64,000 bases of DNA from Boswellia sacra (lineage: Eukaryota > Streptophyta > Magnoliopsida > Sapindales > Burseraceae), in NCBI GenBank assembly GCA_013180625.2, contig SNVD02009113.1, positions 298,920 to 362,919 of the forward strand. The letters run 5' to 3'. Positions 11,411 to 22,601 of this stretch are shown in pieces (positions within the stretch are counted from its first letter, which is position 1; the number at the start of each line of letters is the position of its first letter). Made by a program: the position numbers and the translations under genes. Below the pieces are notes generated by a model. It did no database searches. It was not told the origin of the DNA and was given only the letters and a program-made list of their open reading frames with translations.

Positions 11411-11759
11411 TGTTAAAAGATTGAGCACTCCCACCGCAACTCAAATAAAAGACAAGAAACAAAGAAAATAAAGGCATAAAAATTTAACATGGTAAAACCC
11501 TCAATTTGAGAGAAACTTTCACGGGACAAGACCGAAAATATTTTACTATAAAAAAAATATTACAATCTCTCTCACAATTAGAATGGAGGAGATAACAAGA
11601 GAGAAAGAAAAGAAAAGCTTATTGCATAAGCTTAGGACAAATCTAAGGGAGGAGGAGGCTTTATTATATATAGCATAGCTTCCTCCTTGACTTATTATTT
11701 TCCACCAATGTGGGATTGTGTGAAAGGTAAAAATGCCTTCACACTTTTCACACTTCACA
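11411..11759 (-). mobile_element. 3' LTR of copia-1
   Basis: Read on the minus strand it starts TGTGAAGTGTGAAAAG and ends AATCTTTTAACA, a TG...CA LTR of 349 bp. Immediately upstream is a polypurine tract, AAGTAGGAGAA. Inside is a TATA-like CTATATATAATAAAG. The following 5 bases on the genomic left are AATCC (11406-11410). They cannot be tested as a target duplication because the other end of the element is missing. Length and style resemble Tnt1-type (Tork) copia LTRs. Confidence 0.75.
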
Positions 11760-13505
11760 TTCTCCTACTTGACGGCATTTTTCCTTTCAGTCTTGTCTCT
11801 ATACATGCTGCTCTACACCAGATGAACTTGTCAACATTGATTGGTTTGATCAATGCATCTGCTAGTTGTTCTTCGTGTGGATTTTTTGCATATCCACTAT
11901 TCTATCTTCCACTACTTCTCGTACATAATGATATTGAACTCATATGTGCTTCGTCCTCGAGTGAAAGGCTGGATTCCTTGCAATATGCAAGGCACTCTGA
12001 CTGTCACAAAATAAATAAATCTTCTCTTGTTTGTGCCCGAGTTCCTCCAATAATCTTTTGATCCAAATAACTTCCTTGCAAGCTTGTGTAGCTGCCATAT
12101 ACTCTGCTTTTATTGTAGATAGAGTCACAACAGTTTGTAGTTTGGATACCCAACTCATAACACCTCTTGCAAGTGTAAACACATAACCTGTAGTGGACTT
12201 CCTTTTTGTCAAGATTTCCTGTAAAATCTGAATCAACATAGCCTTTGACAATGAACTCTGATCCTCTATAGTATAGTGCAGCATCATAGGTTCCGTTGAT
12301 GTATCTAAGGATCCTCTTAATAGAATTCCAATGCTCTCTCCTTGGATTAGACATGAATCTACTGACCGCTCCCACTGCTTGTGCAATATCTGATCGTATA
12401 CATATCATAGCATACATTAGGCTCCCTACTACTGATACATACGGTACTCGAGACATTTTTATCCTCTTTGGTTCATTGCAGGACTCATACTTGAGGATAA
12501 TTTATGATTAACAGCAAGTGGGGTAGAAATTGGCCTACAATCTTGCATTTTGAAGCGGCGCAAGATTTTCTTCAAGTAAGTCTTTCAAGATAGCCAAATC
12601 TTTCTGTTTTTTCTGTCTTGATGAATTTGCATCCCTAGAATCTTGTTTGCCAGTCCTAAATCCTTCATTTCAAATCCCCTAGACAATTATGCCTTTAATT
12701 CTTGGACATAATCTTTGTTAGTGCCTGCTACTAACATATCATCCACGTACAATAGCAAAATGACAAACTCTTCCTCAAACATCTTGTAATACGTACAATG
12801 ACCCGAACTGAGTCTGTTGTACCCAAAACTGATGATGAATGAATTAAATCTCTTGTACCAACACCTTGGAGCCTGTTTTAAGTTGTACAGAGATTTGGTC
12901 AACGTCCAAACCAAGTGCTCTTTTTCTTCTTTAAAAAAACCTTCTGGTTGGAGCATATAAATTTTTTCTTCAAGTTCTCCATGAAGAAATGCAGTTTTTA
13001 CATCTAAGTGCTCTAAATATAAGTCAAATGTAGCACATATAACTAAGACTGCTCGAATTGTTGTAAGTCTTACCACATAAGAAAATATCTCATTGAAATT
13101 AACTCCCTTTTTTTGAGCATATCCTTTGACCACCAATCTAGTACGATACCGCTCCACTTAATCATTGCAATCACGTTTGATTTTGTAGACCCATTTGTTT
13201 CCAATGGCTTTTCTTCCATGTGGTAGTGACACAAGTTTTCATGTCTTATTTTTGTCTAAAGCTTCTATCTCTTTATTGCTGTCATCCATTGAGATGCATC
13301 AAAACTTTTTATAACCTCTTAAAAGGTTGAAGGCTCCCTATCCTTTGCTAGGAGACAGTATGCAACATTGCTCGCCATCGTATACTCTGAATGCCAAGAA
13401 GGTTTCCTTCTTTCCCGAGTTGATTGACAAACTTCAGGTGCTTTAGACTCTACTGGTTCTTGATCATCGTGTTCTAGCATTGCTTTAGAAGAAACTGTTT
13501 CTTCC
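11760..13505 (-). pseudogene. copia-1 reverse transcriptase and RNase H remnant
   Basis: Minus strand. 13157-12687 encodes the reverse transcriptase core: VKTAFLHGELEEKIYMLQPE, then LKQAPRCWYKRF, and the catalytic LLLYVDDMLVAG intact. 12456-11940 encodes RNase H in two overlapping frames with YVDSDFTGNLD, STTGYVFTLARGVMSW, STIKAEYMAA and LFCDSQSALHIARN, so a frameshift lies near 12190. Stops and frameshifts also separate these blocks from integrase upstream. In Ty1/copia order (gag-PR-IN-RT-RH) these are the last two domains before the 3' LTR. The sequence is close to Tnt1-94-like elements. It is not translatable as one polyprotein. Confidence 0.85.
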
Positions 13506-14590
13506 TGTATTTATACAGTCTCAACATTTTTCTTCGTGCTATAACTTTCTTCACATTTAAATATGTCTTCTACAAAGACAACATCCCTGTTGATGACAAC
13601 ATGACGGGCGGTAGGATCCCATAGGCGATACCCCTTTACTCGATCAGCATACCCTAAGAAGATATATTTCCTGGATTTTGGATCTAGTTTCATTGTTTTT
13701 TGGTCATGATACATCACATAAGCAGGACATATGAAAATATGAAGAGAGGAATAATCAGTTGACTTATCAATCTACATCTTCATAGGTGTCTTCATCTCAA
13801 TTGCTGTTGATAGAGACCTATTTATCAAGTAATAGGCTGTACTGGCTGCTTCTACCCAAAATGTCTTGGGTAGACCCGGAGTCCTTAGTTACGCTCTCAT
13901 TCGTTCTGCGAGAGTTCTATTTATCCGCTCTGCCACTCTATTTTGTTATGGTGTTAAGCAACTGTCTTTTGTCGTTTTATATCTTATTGATTGTAAAATG
14001 CGTCAAAATCCTTGTTGTAGAATTTTCTCTCATTATCTGTCCTCAAACATTTGATCCTTTTTTCGAATTCAAGTTTCGCTTGTGCTTTGAAAGCTTTAAA
14101 TATAAGAAATACATCTGACCTTTTTTTGATGACATGTACCCAATATCTCCTAGAATAATCATCCACAAACAATACAAAGTAATTTGCTCCTCCTAGGGAT
14201 GTAACCGATGATTCCCAAAAATCAGAATGAATCAAGTCTAGAATGTTTTTACTCCTAGCAATAGATCTACTAAAACTCAGTCTACTCTGCTTGCTAATAA
14301 CACAATGCTCACAGAATGGTAAACTTATAGTTTTAATTCTAAGAAGCAGTTTTCGATCAAAGAGAATCTTCAAACCCTTTTCGGACATATGGCCAAGTCT
14401 TCGATGCCATATCATAGGCAATACTTCTCTAGAACTGGCAACCGTTGTTTTTGCCTCCTGAACCGTTTCTTCATGGAGCATGTATAGGTTAACAGCAATC
14501 TTTTCTGCCTTCGTCACCACAAGCACACCTCTAACAACCTTCATGATCCTATTTTCTGTATGGAACTCACATCCAAGGTCATCTAACTGT
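13506..14590 (-). pseudogene. copia-1 integrase remnant
   Basis: Minus strand. 14544-13984 encodes the GAG-pre-integrase zinc region (IWHRRLGHMSEKGLKIL, CEHCVISKQSRLSF) and the integrase core (LDLIHSDFWESS, FVDDYSRRYWVHV, CLRTDNERKFYN). 13717-13511 encodes the later integrase segment (KYIFLGYADRVKGYRLWDP). A frameshift or loss separates the blocks near 13720-13980. The HSD, VDDYSR and TDN motifs correspond to the retroviral integrase fold, with catalytic Asp positions visible. The 5' border is the hAT MITE that splits this element. Confidence 0.8.
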
Positions 14591-15049
14591 TAGGGTTGGC
14601 AAAAAAACCCGGGTTTACCGGGTACCCGGATTTTACCCGAAAAATCCGGGTGAAAAAAACCCGGATTTTGCGAGTTTTAAATCTGGGTGTGGGGATTGTT
14701 TAAAAAAAAAAATCCGGGTGCGGTGCGGGTGCGGTATTGTCAATAAACCCCGCACCCGCACTGCATCCGCATAATTCTTAAAAAAATTAAGAAAAAATAG
14801 GAAAAAGTATGAAAAAATCCGGGTTTTTTCCGGGTAAGGATAAAAATGAAAAAAAATCCGGGGAAATACGGGTTTTTTTCGGGGTGCGGTGCGGGTGCGG
14901 TATGTAATATCCTAAAACCCGGAAAAACCCGGACCAGGAAAAACCCAAAAAAATTCGGAGATTTTCCGGGGTCCGGGAAAATTTTTTTTAGTCCGGTCCG
15001 GGTGCGGAATGGCCAAACCCGTACCCGCACCGGACTTTTGCCATCCCTA
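14591..15049. mobile_element. hAT-type MITE inside copia-1 (hAT-2)
   Basis: It begins TAGGGTTGGCAAAAA and ends TTTTGCCATCCCTA, near-perfect terminal inverted repeats. It is flanked by an exact 8 bp target duplication, CTAACTGT (14583-14590 and 15050-15057). At 459 bp it is too short to encode transposase. The interior is built largely from variants of CCCGGGTTTTT and GGGTGCGGTGCGGG with A/T runs between, and can fold on itself. The short open frames across it are by-products of this simple repetition. Insertion came after copia-1. Confidence 0.92.
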
Positions 15050-15366
15050 CTAACTGTCCATCGATAGCAAATTTTTGTTCAAGCCAGTCATATGTCGTAA
15101 ATCTTGGATCTTGCGAATCGTACCATCAAACATTTTTACTTTGACGGTTTTAATACCAGCGATTTTTAAGGCATGATCATCACTCATGTACACAGATCCT
15201 TCTAAATAGGCTTTTATTGATAGAACCAATCTCTTATAGAAGTCATATGCCGTGTTGTTGCTGAATCAATTAACCATATATCAGCAAACCTTTTTTTTGC
15301 CTTTCACAACTATTGTTACCTTGCTGCACAAGATTTCGCCATCCCCTAAATTACTTACTACACTTG
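15050..15366 (-). pseudogene. copia-1 protease remnant and truncated 5' border
   Basis: The minus strand reads NLGDGEILCSKVTIVVKGKK, then WLIDSATTRHMTSIRDWF, KMFDGTIRKIQ and DLRHMTGLNKNLLS, the aspartic protease segment of Tork-type copia. The protease motif is DSA rather than the expected DSG. The element stops around 15357-15366 where COBRA-like coding sequence begins. Gag, primer-binding site and 5' LTR are therefore missing. The join is a deletion or rearrangement rather than a simple insertion edge. Confidence 0.7.
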
Positions 15367-16062
15367 CAGTCCAAACTTGTCGCATTTAGCCTCAGTTATT
15401 AGTGTTCCTGGCAAAGCTATCACTACGCCTATGGTCCAGTGTACCAGTCATATGTGCCCCATTAGAGTTCATTGGCATGTCAAGCTTAATTACAAGGAGT
15501 ACTGGCGTGTGAAGATAACAATCACTAATTTTAATTATGCAATGAATTACACTCAGTGGAATCTAGTTGTGCAACACCCCAACTTTGATAATCTCACCCA
15601 GCTTTTCAGCTTTAATTACAAATCATTAACTCGTTATGAAGGCTTAAGTGAGTAATTGTTGCCAAAATTTTTTTCAGTTTCCTGTTAAAAATCTACTTAA
15701 ATTAAATCTATTTGTGACCTTTTTTTTTTTAAAAGTTTTCTGACAAATATGAATTTTTTGTTTTCGCAGATGATACAGCCATGCTATGGGGTGTTAAGTT
15801 TTACAATGATTTTCTCAATCAAGCTGGTCCTCAAGGGAATGTGCAGTCAGAGCTGTTATTCCGAAAGGACCTATCAACTTCTACTTTTGAGAAGGGATGG
15901 GCTTTCCCTCGAAGGATTTATTTCAATGGTGATAACTGTGTAATGCCACCCCCAGATGCCTACCCATGGTTGCCAAACGGCAGTTCCCGGCCAATTATTT
16001 CTCTACTTTGTAATGCCACCATCGTCTTTGCATCTTTGGTATTCTTACTGGCTTATGCGTGA
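15367..16062 (+). pseudogene. COBL: COBRA-like gene, last two exons
   Basis: Exon 15367-15647 reads SHLASVISVPGKAITTPMVQ, then MCPIRVHWHVKLNYKEYWRV and MNYTQWNLVVQHPNFDNLTQ. The intron 15648-15769 has GTGAGT and GCAG borders. Exon 15770-16062 reads NDTAMLWGVKFYNDFLNQAG, GNVQSELLFRKD, WAFPRRIYFNGDNCVMPPPD and ends in a hydrophobic tail, IVFASLVFLLAYA. COBRA proteins are GPI-anchored plasma membrane/cell wall proteins that orient cellulose microfibrils. The serine-rich stretch and C-terminal hydrophobic segment fit GPI-anchor attachment. The frame across both exons is open and the splice phase is correct. However, everything upstream (signal peptide, cellulose-binding-like domain, most of the Cys-rich region) is lost at the copia-1 border. 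Full COBRA proteins are about 450 residues and about 190 remain here. Confidence 0.9.
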
Positions 16063-16616
16063 TGAATTATATCTAAGGCAGTTGGGAAGGCAACTTGTCG
16101 GTCCTCAGCATTTGTTGTGGGCCATCTTGTTTGATAAATGCCGAAGCTTGTACTCCAGTTGCTAGGGTCCAGCGTGCTGGTGCTTCAGCTCTAACAAGAT
16201 GATACAGATTGGGTTCAGGTGCACTATAGCCTATCGTTACAGAAATCTGCTTTATTTAATTTATGTATTAGAATTGGAGGTAAAAATTTTCTTCCAGTTT
16301 TGCTTAGAATTATTTGTTGTGTTGTATGTTTCTTTATAAATACACTTGATCAAATTGTTTGTAGAAAATCCACTAGTAAAGTGTTTGTAATAAGGAACCT
16401 CATTAAGTTAATTATGTTGATATATAATGCTTTTCCCACTTGTTAGCATTTTATATACGTCCGGCAATTTTTTTTTTGAGAACTAGGACGTGTCAATCAT
16501 AGACTCTGAAATAAATGCACTGTGAACACACTGACAAAACTTACACTCTGCTTCAAAATCACTCTGCTTTGTCCGTTTTAGTGTGTTTGAATCCTATGTT
16601 CCTAACAATACAATGG
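16063..16616. other. Spacer between two convergent COBRA-like 3' ends
   Basis: About 550 bp separates the stop codon of the plus-strand COBRA-like gene from that of the minus-strand one. It presumably holds both 3' UTRs. I see no other gene in it. A poly-T run with a purine-rich right side (16467-16480) may be a small insertion, but no ends could be defined. Confidence 0.5.
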
Positions 16617-16900
16617 TCACCAAATGCACAGAATCACCAAAAGCACCGAGGGTGCCATTGTAAAAAATGTAACTGGATTTGCACTTGCTGAGTTTGGTAG
16701 AAATGGGTATGTGTTAGGTGGGGGCAGCATGCATTCATCGCCATTGAAATATACTTTCTGAGAAAATGCCCATCCCTGCTTGAAGGTGAATGTGTCCTTG
16801 TTCTTCTGTAGAAGCACCTCGGACTGAACATTTCCTGCTGGCCCGGCTTCCATCAATAGGCCATTGTAGAATTTCATACCGTAGAACATACCAGTGTCAT
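16617..16900 (-). pseudogene. COBL: Second COBRA-like gene, last exon
   Basis: After a GTGCAG acceptor on the minus strand the frame reads DDTGMFYGMKFYNGLLMEAG, then GNVQSEVLLQKNKDTFTF, WAFSQKVYFNGDECMLPPPN, TYPFLPNSASA and a hydrophobic C-terminus, SVLLVILCIW. This is the terminal exon of a COBRA-like protein. The GDECMLPPP and FYGMKFYNxLLMEAG variants put it closer to the secondary-wall COBL4 type than the plus-strand neighbour. That subgroup call is tentative. The exon is open, but no earlier exon lies upstream: 16901 onward is non-coding and runs into a MITE. It has lost the body of the gene just as its convergent partner has. Confidence 0.88.
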
Positions 16901-17028
16901 CTGCACGTACAGGTCGAGATGTTATGAACAAGTGTTTTGGATTCATTACCAAACGCATTTTATCTTTTTGTTTTGAAGATTTATTTCAATGACTCATTAT
17001 CTTGTTTTTGTTTTAAAACTTTTTGGTG

Positions 17029-17752
17029 TGTTCTTTTATGAATCTAGTACTTTGGTTTTCAATTGAATTTAGGAATATGTGGTTGATTTTGAATTTTTTT
17101 GAATTTTGAAAAGAATATGTGGTAGAAATTGAATAGAAATTGTATTGAAAAATGTGCAGAACAAAAAACTAAATCTGAAAACAAGAAAGAACAGAGAATA
17201 ATTCCAAAATTCATTTCCAAATACATATCTTGTTTTTGTTTTCAAAATTCCAATTCCAGAAAACATTTCCAAACGCATATCTTGTTTTTGTTCTCGAAAT
17301 TCCATTTCCAGAAAACATTTTCAAAACATTTCCAGAAAACATTTTCAAACACATATCTTGTTTTTGTTTTCAAAATTCCAATTTCAGAAAACATTTCCAA
17401 ACGCATATCTTGTTTTTGTTCTCGAAATTCCATTTCCAGAAAACATTTCCAAAACATTTCCAGAAAATATTTCCAAACGCATATCTTGTTTTTGTTTTCA
17501 AAATTCCATTTTCAGAAAATATTTCCAAACGCATATCTTGTTTTTGTTCTCAAAATTCCATTTCCATAAAACATTTTCAAAATATTTCTAGAAAACATTT
17601 CCAAACGCATATCTTGTTTTTGTTTTCAAAATTCCATTTTCAGAAAACATTTCTAAACGCATATCCTTTACTTAAAATACATTCTCTGAATCCATGAAAT
17701 TCATTTTCCAAATCATTTTGGAAACAAAAACACTAGAAACAAGAAAGAACAC
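17029..17752. mobile_element. MITE enlarged by an internal minisatellite
   Basis: Ends are GGTGTGTTCTTT (17029 on) and AAAGAACACACC (to about 17752), a terminal inverted repeat. The left 130 bp (TTTTCAATTGAATTTAGGAA, TGTATTGAAAAATGTGCAGA and so on) aligns with the reverse complement of the much shorter element at 19488-19665, so both belong to one family. The short copy lacks the array, so the minisatellite at 17224-17700 is an addition. I could not settle the target duplication or superfamily. Confidence 0.6.
17224..17700. repeat. Minisatellite with alternating 52 and 76 bp units
   Basis: CATATCTTGTTTTTGTT starts at 17224, 17276, 17352, 17404, 17480, 17532 and 17608, and a degenerate start follows at 17660. 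Spacings are exactly 52, 76, 52, 76, 52, 76, 52, a higher-order unit of 128 bp repeated about 3.5 times. The 76 bp version contains an extra CATTTCCAAAACATTTCCAG-like block of 24 bp. Several long open frames cross the array only because the units lack stops. They are not genes. Confidence 0.95.
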
Positions 17753-17756
17753 ACCC

Positions 17757-19487
17757 TTAATGGACTTAGGATTTCGTTTGTAATTGCTGCATCTACTGAA
17801 TCAAAGACAGAAAGATAAATGTTCTTGAAATGAAGTTAAACAAGAGAGAAGCAAGGGAGAATTCTAGAAGAACAATTTTTTTATTTTTTTTAATTAAGAA
17901 TTAATGATTCATCCAAAATTGCTTCTTTGTCCAGGAAGGTCTTTCATTAGTCAATTTTATACACAATAGTTTATTAAAATATTGTTTAATTTATTTATAA
18001 CCAATATTTTATATAACTTATCTTAACAAAATATTTTTAATAACTAATAAGTAATTATTACATCATTTAATTTAATATTATTTACTTATTTTTATTATAC
18101 CTATTAGTTGTTCATTTTAACCTCATTCATTTTTTTTTATTTTTTATTCATCAAATAAGATATTACATTAAAACTATATTTAGATAGTGTATTAATTAGT
18201 TTATATTTTTTACTGAGCTTGGATTTTACATTATATTGACACTTATTCAAATTTGAGGCTTTCAAATAAAACTTTTTTTCTCACAAAGTAATCTTAAAAA
18301 ATATATCTTAAGTAACGTATTAAATGATATAGTATTTATTAAATACATAATAGAATTAATAAAATAGTATTATGATAAAATCATATCACTTGACACATCA
18401 ATTAAATTTGAGATTTGAAATTAATTTTTTTCAAACATAAAGTTTATAAGGGTAATCTTAAGGTTTTTTTTTTGAAGATCTGGAAGAATTTTACATAATC
18501 TTCTATAAGTTTTAAATTTTTATTAATATCTATTTTGTTAAATTTTTATTTAATAGTTAAAGTAATACTATATATATAAAGCTGATATCTCAATTTTGTG
18601 CCTTAAGTGAGATGATTGTTGATATATCAATTCAAGTAATTTGTCATATCACACATCGTCATCCTGATTAAATTAATTATCTATCTATTAACATTTCAGT
18701 AGTCACTTGACTTGGGGTACAAAGTTGGAATATTAACTTTTTAAGTATAGTATTACTGTAATAATTAATATAGATAACAAAATTTTTTAAATCCAAACTA
18801 GAAGATCCCGATGAATTCAGAAGTCTGTAGATTTATTTTATATTAAAAAGTTATATTTTATGTCACTAAACATTGGGTTATACAAATACATGGAGTGATG
18901 AACAAGTATCCTAAGTTATTTACTCGATAATCCAAATTTTCAGTTCTTATTTCTAATCTTAACGTTTTACTCTTGTCGTTTTACATTTTTTTTTATGGAC
19001 ATTTAGTAAGACATTCTAGATAATTTAAGCATCCCAAGAGATATGATATTAAACGAAACTATTATACTGTTTATTATATTATTGTGTCATCCACTTGACA
19101 ATTTAACATTAGTAATCCATAGTTTAGGATAGCTTTTAGGATGAGATGACTGTTCTTAACCTATCATTATTATTATTATTTATAACAAGAAAAGTTTTAG
19201 ATGAAGGGTGAGTAATTAGCTTTGCCTCGTTGTGTAAAGTTCGTGCTTGAGGTGGCTGCCATTGCCTTTTCCATTCTCCAAATTCATGTTTGAGTTGTCC
19301 TCTGCACCAAAATTATCAAAGAACAAAAGCTAAAGGCAATAGACTATACCTCTTTATACCCCTTCAAATCTTTTTCTCTCCAACATGCAAATTCATTCAA
19401 AACCAGGCCAGCTACATAAACTTCACAAAAACACATGTCAATCTTTATTTGTAAAGCAAACAAAATATGGGCTTTTGCATGTGTAAT
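17757..19487. other. AT-rich intergenic stretch
   Basis: No gene or complete mobile element recognised. A possible small element with weak inverted ends lies around 18565-18765 (ATACTATATATATAAAG at the left, CTTTTTAAGTATAGTAT at the right). I could not define its target duplication. Confidence 0.45.
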
Positions 19488-19665
19488 AGGTTTGCCTTGT
19501 TCGTTTGTAAATCAAAATCATGTTTTCTGTACTACACATTTTTCAATGTAATTTACATTCAATCTCAACTACATATCATTTTCAAAATTTAAAATAATTT
19601 AAAGTCAATCACATATTCCTAAATTCAATTGAAAAATACTGAATTTATAAACGAACACACTCCAA
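19488..19665 (-). mobile_element. Short MITE, same family as the element at 17029
   Basis: The ends contain TTGTTCGTTTGTAAATC and GATTTATAAACGAACACACTCC-like sequence, which are inverted copies. Read on the minus strand, TTTTCAATTGAATTTAGGAA, TATGTGATTGACTTTAAATT and CATTGAAAAATGTGTAG align in order with 17050-17160. This copy has no minisatellite and probably shows the basic form of the family. Confidence 0.6.
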
Positions 19666-21611
19666 ACTCATTTGAATCTTCACCACCCTTAAAGGGCTGC
19701 ATGATTAGCCGGGGCTAGCCCATGGGCCTCTGCATAAATAAGGACACGTCCATCCCATTATGGTTGACATGTAGTACCAAAGAATATATAAATAATGCTT
19801 GTCCAGACTTTTTTGCAAATACTTCAAAAGCAATCCTGTAACCACTGCTAACTAATTTAATATACCTATTTCCATTCAATTGTATTTGAATACTGTTTAT
19901 ATATAAAGACAAAATTCTGTATTCATTCCATTTGATTTATTAATATTTCTTTTCCCGTGCTTGTTATTTTCGAAAAGCCACCGGGCCAGAATCCTTCCTA
20001 TTATAGGTGTCGGTCGAGATCTGAGCCTGAGGCCCATTGAGCAAGCAGATTCTGCCCCCACAAATGAAGAAGTGGGAGCCCCATCCATTCAATAGTACCT
20101 GCATCATTTTACCTTCGTGCACCCTTAACAGAAATCCGTTTACTCAGTAATTAAATTTTATTTCAACTTTTTGCTGCCAATTTGATAATCTCTAAGCATT
20201 GCATTCAAAACTCAAATTTTTCACACTATAAGTTGGAAAACCGATGAGCTTCTAGAATCTATATATAAGTATAAGACTAATAATATTAATACCTTAAATA
20301 TTCCCGTATCAAAATTACTTTTATGGTCCTTTCATTTGAAAATATATCATTTTACTCTAATTTTCTTTAGGTATTTGGTCAAACATCCTAACTATATTAT
20401 AGGAGAGTAACAACTTAATTTGGTATAATAGTAATATTGATTCAACAATCTCAGATTTGAATCTTCTCATTGTGTTAATTAAAAAAATAAAAAAAGTTGT
20501 TTTTTGATCACTTATAAAACTTGTTGAAATATGAAAATCTCGACTCACAACCAAGTTTATGTGAGATCATTGCATGTGAATGATATATTAGAGGTTCAAA
20601 TATTAGAATTACACTTAGAACATGTTGGAGGTTTAAATATTAGATTAAAATCTGAATATAAAAATTTGAATAATGTGTTTGTTTTTTATTTTAATATTTG
20701 AATTAAAATATCTGAAAACTAATAGTTTTACACAAGTATCCTTATTTATATATAATTTTCATCAATGATTTTACTTCACAAAGTAAAAATATTTGCATAC
20801 CTATATTTATTATGAATTTAATTTATTCAAATGTGTATAATTGGACAAAATATTTGCATACCTATATTTATTATGAATTTAATTTATTCAAATGTGTATA
20901 ATTGGACAAAGAAATTATTTTTTCTAAAAGAAGTTGACATGTAAATAAGCTAAATAAATATAAAATAATTTTAAAAATATATAGAGAATTATAATATAAA
21001 ATTAAAAATAAATAATGATATTCCACAATTAAAATATTAATGATATTCCACAATTAAAATATTAGACTTTGTATAGATTGATCATAAATAAATTTTATAT
21101 GACCATTTAAGATAATTAAAGGAGCAATAAATAATTCAGGCTATTTGCATTCGAATAAATATTAAATTTTTTAGCTTTTGCTATTTAGATGAAGATGTCT
21201 TAGATTAAGTCCTAAGTAAAAAAAAAAATCATAAAAAGATATAAAGTCTAAGAATAAGTTAAATTCAGATTTATACAAAAAAAAAAAATTCCAAGTCTAC
21301 ATGTGAAAACCAAAATTTTCGTGGAACTATTTGTTAATATGATATCATAACTATATTATTTTTAGTTATGATATATGTTATGTTACCGTGATTAAGGCAT
21401 TGATGGGCTATTGTATGAGAAATAGGATTGGTAAAGCCTATGATCAAATCTAAAGAAAGTCCAAATGAGAAAGAAATACAAGATCGCCCCACCAATACGC
21501 TACGGACCTTGATTTTTAATTGCCAATGTGTTAAATATAAAACGAGCTCCGCCCACCAGAGAACTTCAGCTTACAAAGAAAATCATAACAGAGTTTTGTT
21601 TTGTTTTAAAT
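19666..21611. other. Intergenic stretch with short tandem duplications
   Basis: No gene recognised. A 61 bp unit starting ATATTTGCATACCTATATTT is duplicated exactly in tandem (20789-20849 and 20850-20910). A 24 bp unit containing TGATATTCCACAATTAAAAT is duplicated at about 21014-21062. The right side runs directly into the truncated 3' side of copia-2 at about 21612. Confidence 0.55.
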
Positions 21612-22601
21612 AGACCATATTTAGTAGTACCACGCAAGTAACGTAGAATCCTCTTTGTAGCTTGTAGATGAACCTCTTTTGGACTCTCCATATATCTGCT
21701 AATAAGACTAATAATATACATTATATCAGGTCAAATTGCTATTAAGCACATCAAACGTCCAACAATTTGTTTGAAAAGTGCACTATCAACTCCTTTGCCT
21801 ACAGGATTCTTCACAAGCTTCAATCCTAACTCAATTGGAGTTGTAACTGGGTTGCAATCCTTCATCTGAAACCTTTCTAAGATCTCTTGAACATATTTCT
21901 TTTAAAAAACAAATATCCCAATAGCTGTTTGCATAATTTCTATGCCAAGAAAATAGTGCATCATACCAAGATCACACATATCAAACTCATGCGTTATAGA
22001 CTCCTTAAATTTCTCAAACATGATACTATCACTTTCGGTATAAATCAAATCATACATATAGGCATACCAAAAGCATCTTTCCTTTATCTCCAATTTTTAT
22101 GCGAAGAGTATGAGCATATGGACACTTTTTAAAACCTTCCTTCAAGAAATAAACATCTATACGACTATACCAAGCTTTAGGTGCTTGCTTTAGTCTATAT
22201 AAAGCATTTTTCAATTTATAAACTTCATGCTCACTACCTTTTACAATATAACCAGGAGGTTGATCAATGAATACCTCTTCTTGTAAGTCTCCATGTAGAA
22301 ACGCTGATTTCACAACAAGTTGAAAAATGGGCCAAGCATTTTGAGCTATTACTGTAATCAACAGTTTGATTGTATCAGGCCTCGCGACAGGAGCAAACAC
22401 CTCATTTTCCTTCGAGCGTGCCTTGTATTTGTCAACTTTACCATTTTCCTTCAACTTTGTCTTGTAAACCCATTTCACGCCAATTGTTTTATGCTCTTTT
22501 GAAAGTTTGGTCAATTCCCATGTATTGTTTCTCTCAATGGCTGCAATCTCCTCATCCATAGCCTTTTGCCATTTTTGCTTTTTGATAGCTACTTTAAACA
22601 T
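21612..22601 (-). pseudogene. copia-2 reverse transcriptase remnant, 3'-truncated
   Basis: Minus strand. The reverse transcriptase reads TIGVKWVYKTKLKENGKVDK, EVFAPVARPDTIKLLITVIA, SAFLHGDLQEEVFIDQPPGY, LKQAPKAWYSRIDVYF and then EFDMCDLGMMHYFLGIEI. The catalytic box is YMYDLIYT where YVDDLIxT is expected, so the first metal-binding Asp is lost in addition to several frameshifts. The segment that starts RNase H (AxRILRYLRGTTKYGLF) ends abruptly near 21612. RNase H proper, polypurine tract and 3' LTR are absent. This is a Ty1/copia element that has lost its end. Confidence 0.85.

Noticed and set aside
17129..17697. Long open frames of about 150 residues in several frames
   Set aside because: They run through the 52/76 bp minisatellite and encode only its periodic FQKTF/FLFSKF repetition. 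Open by lack of stop codons, not a gene.
18565..18765. Possible small transposon with ATACTATATATA-type inverted ends
   Set aside because: Ends match weakly and in AT-rich sequence. No convincing target duplication could be found.
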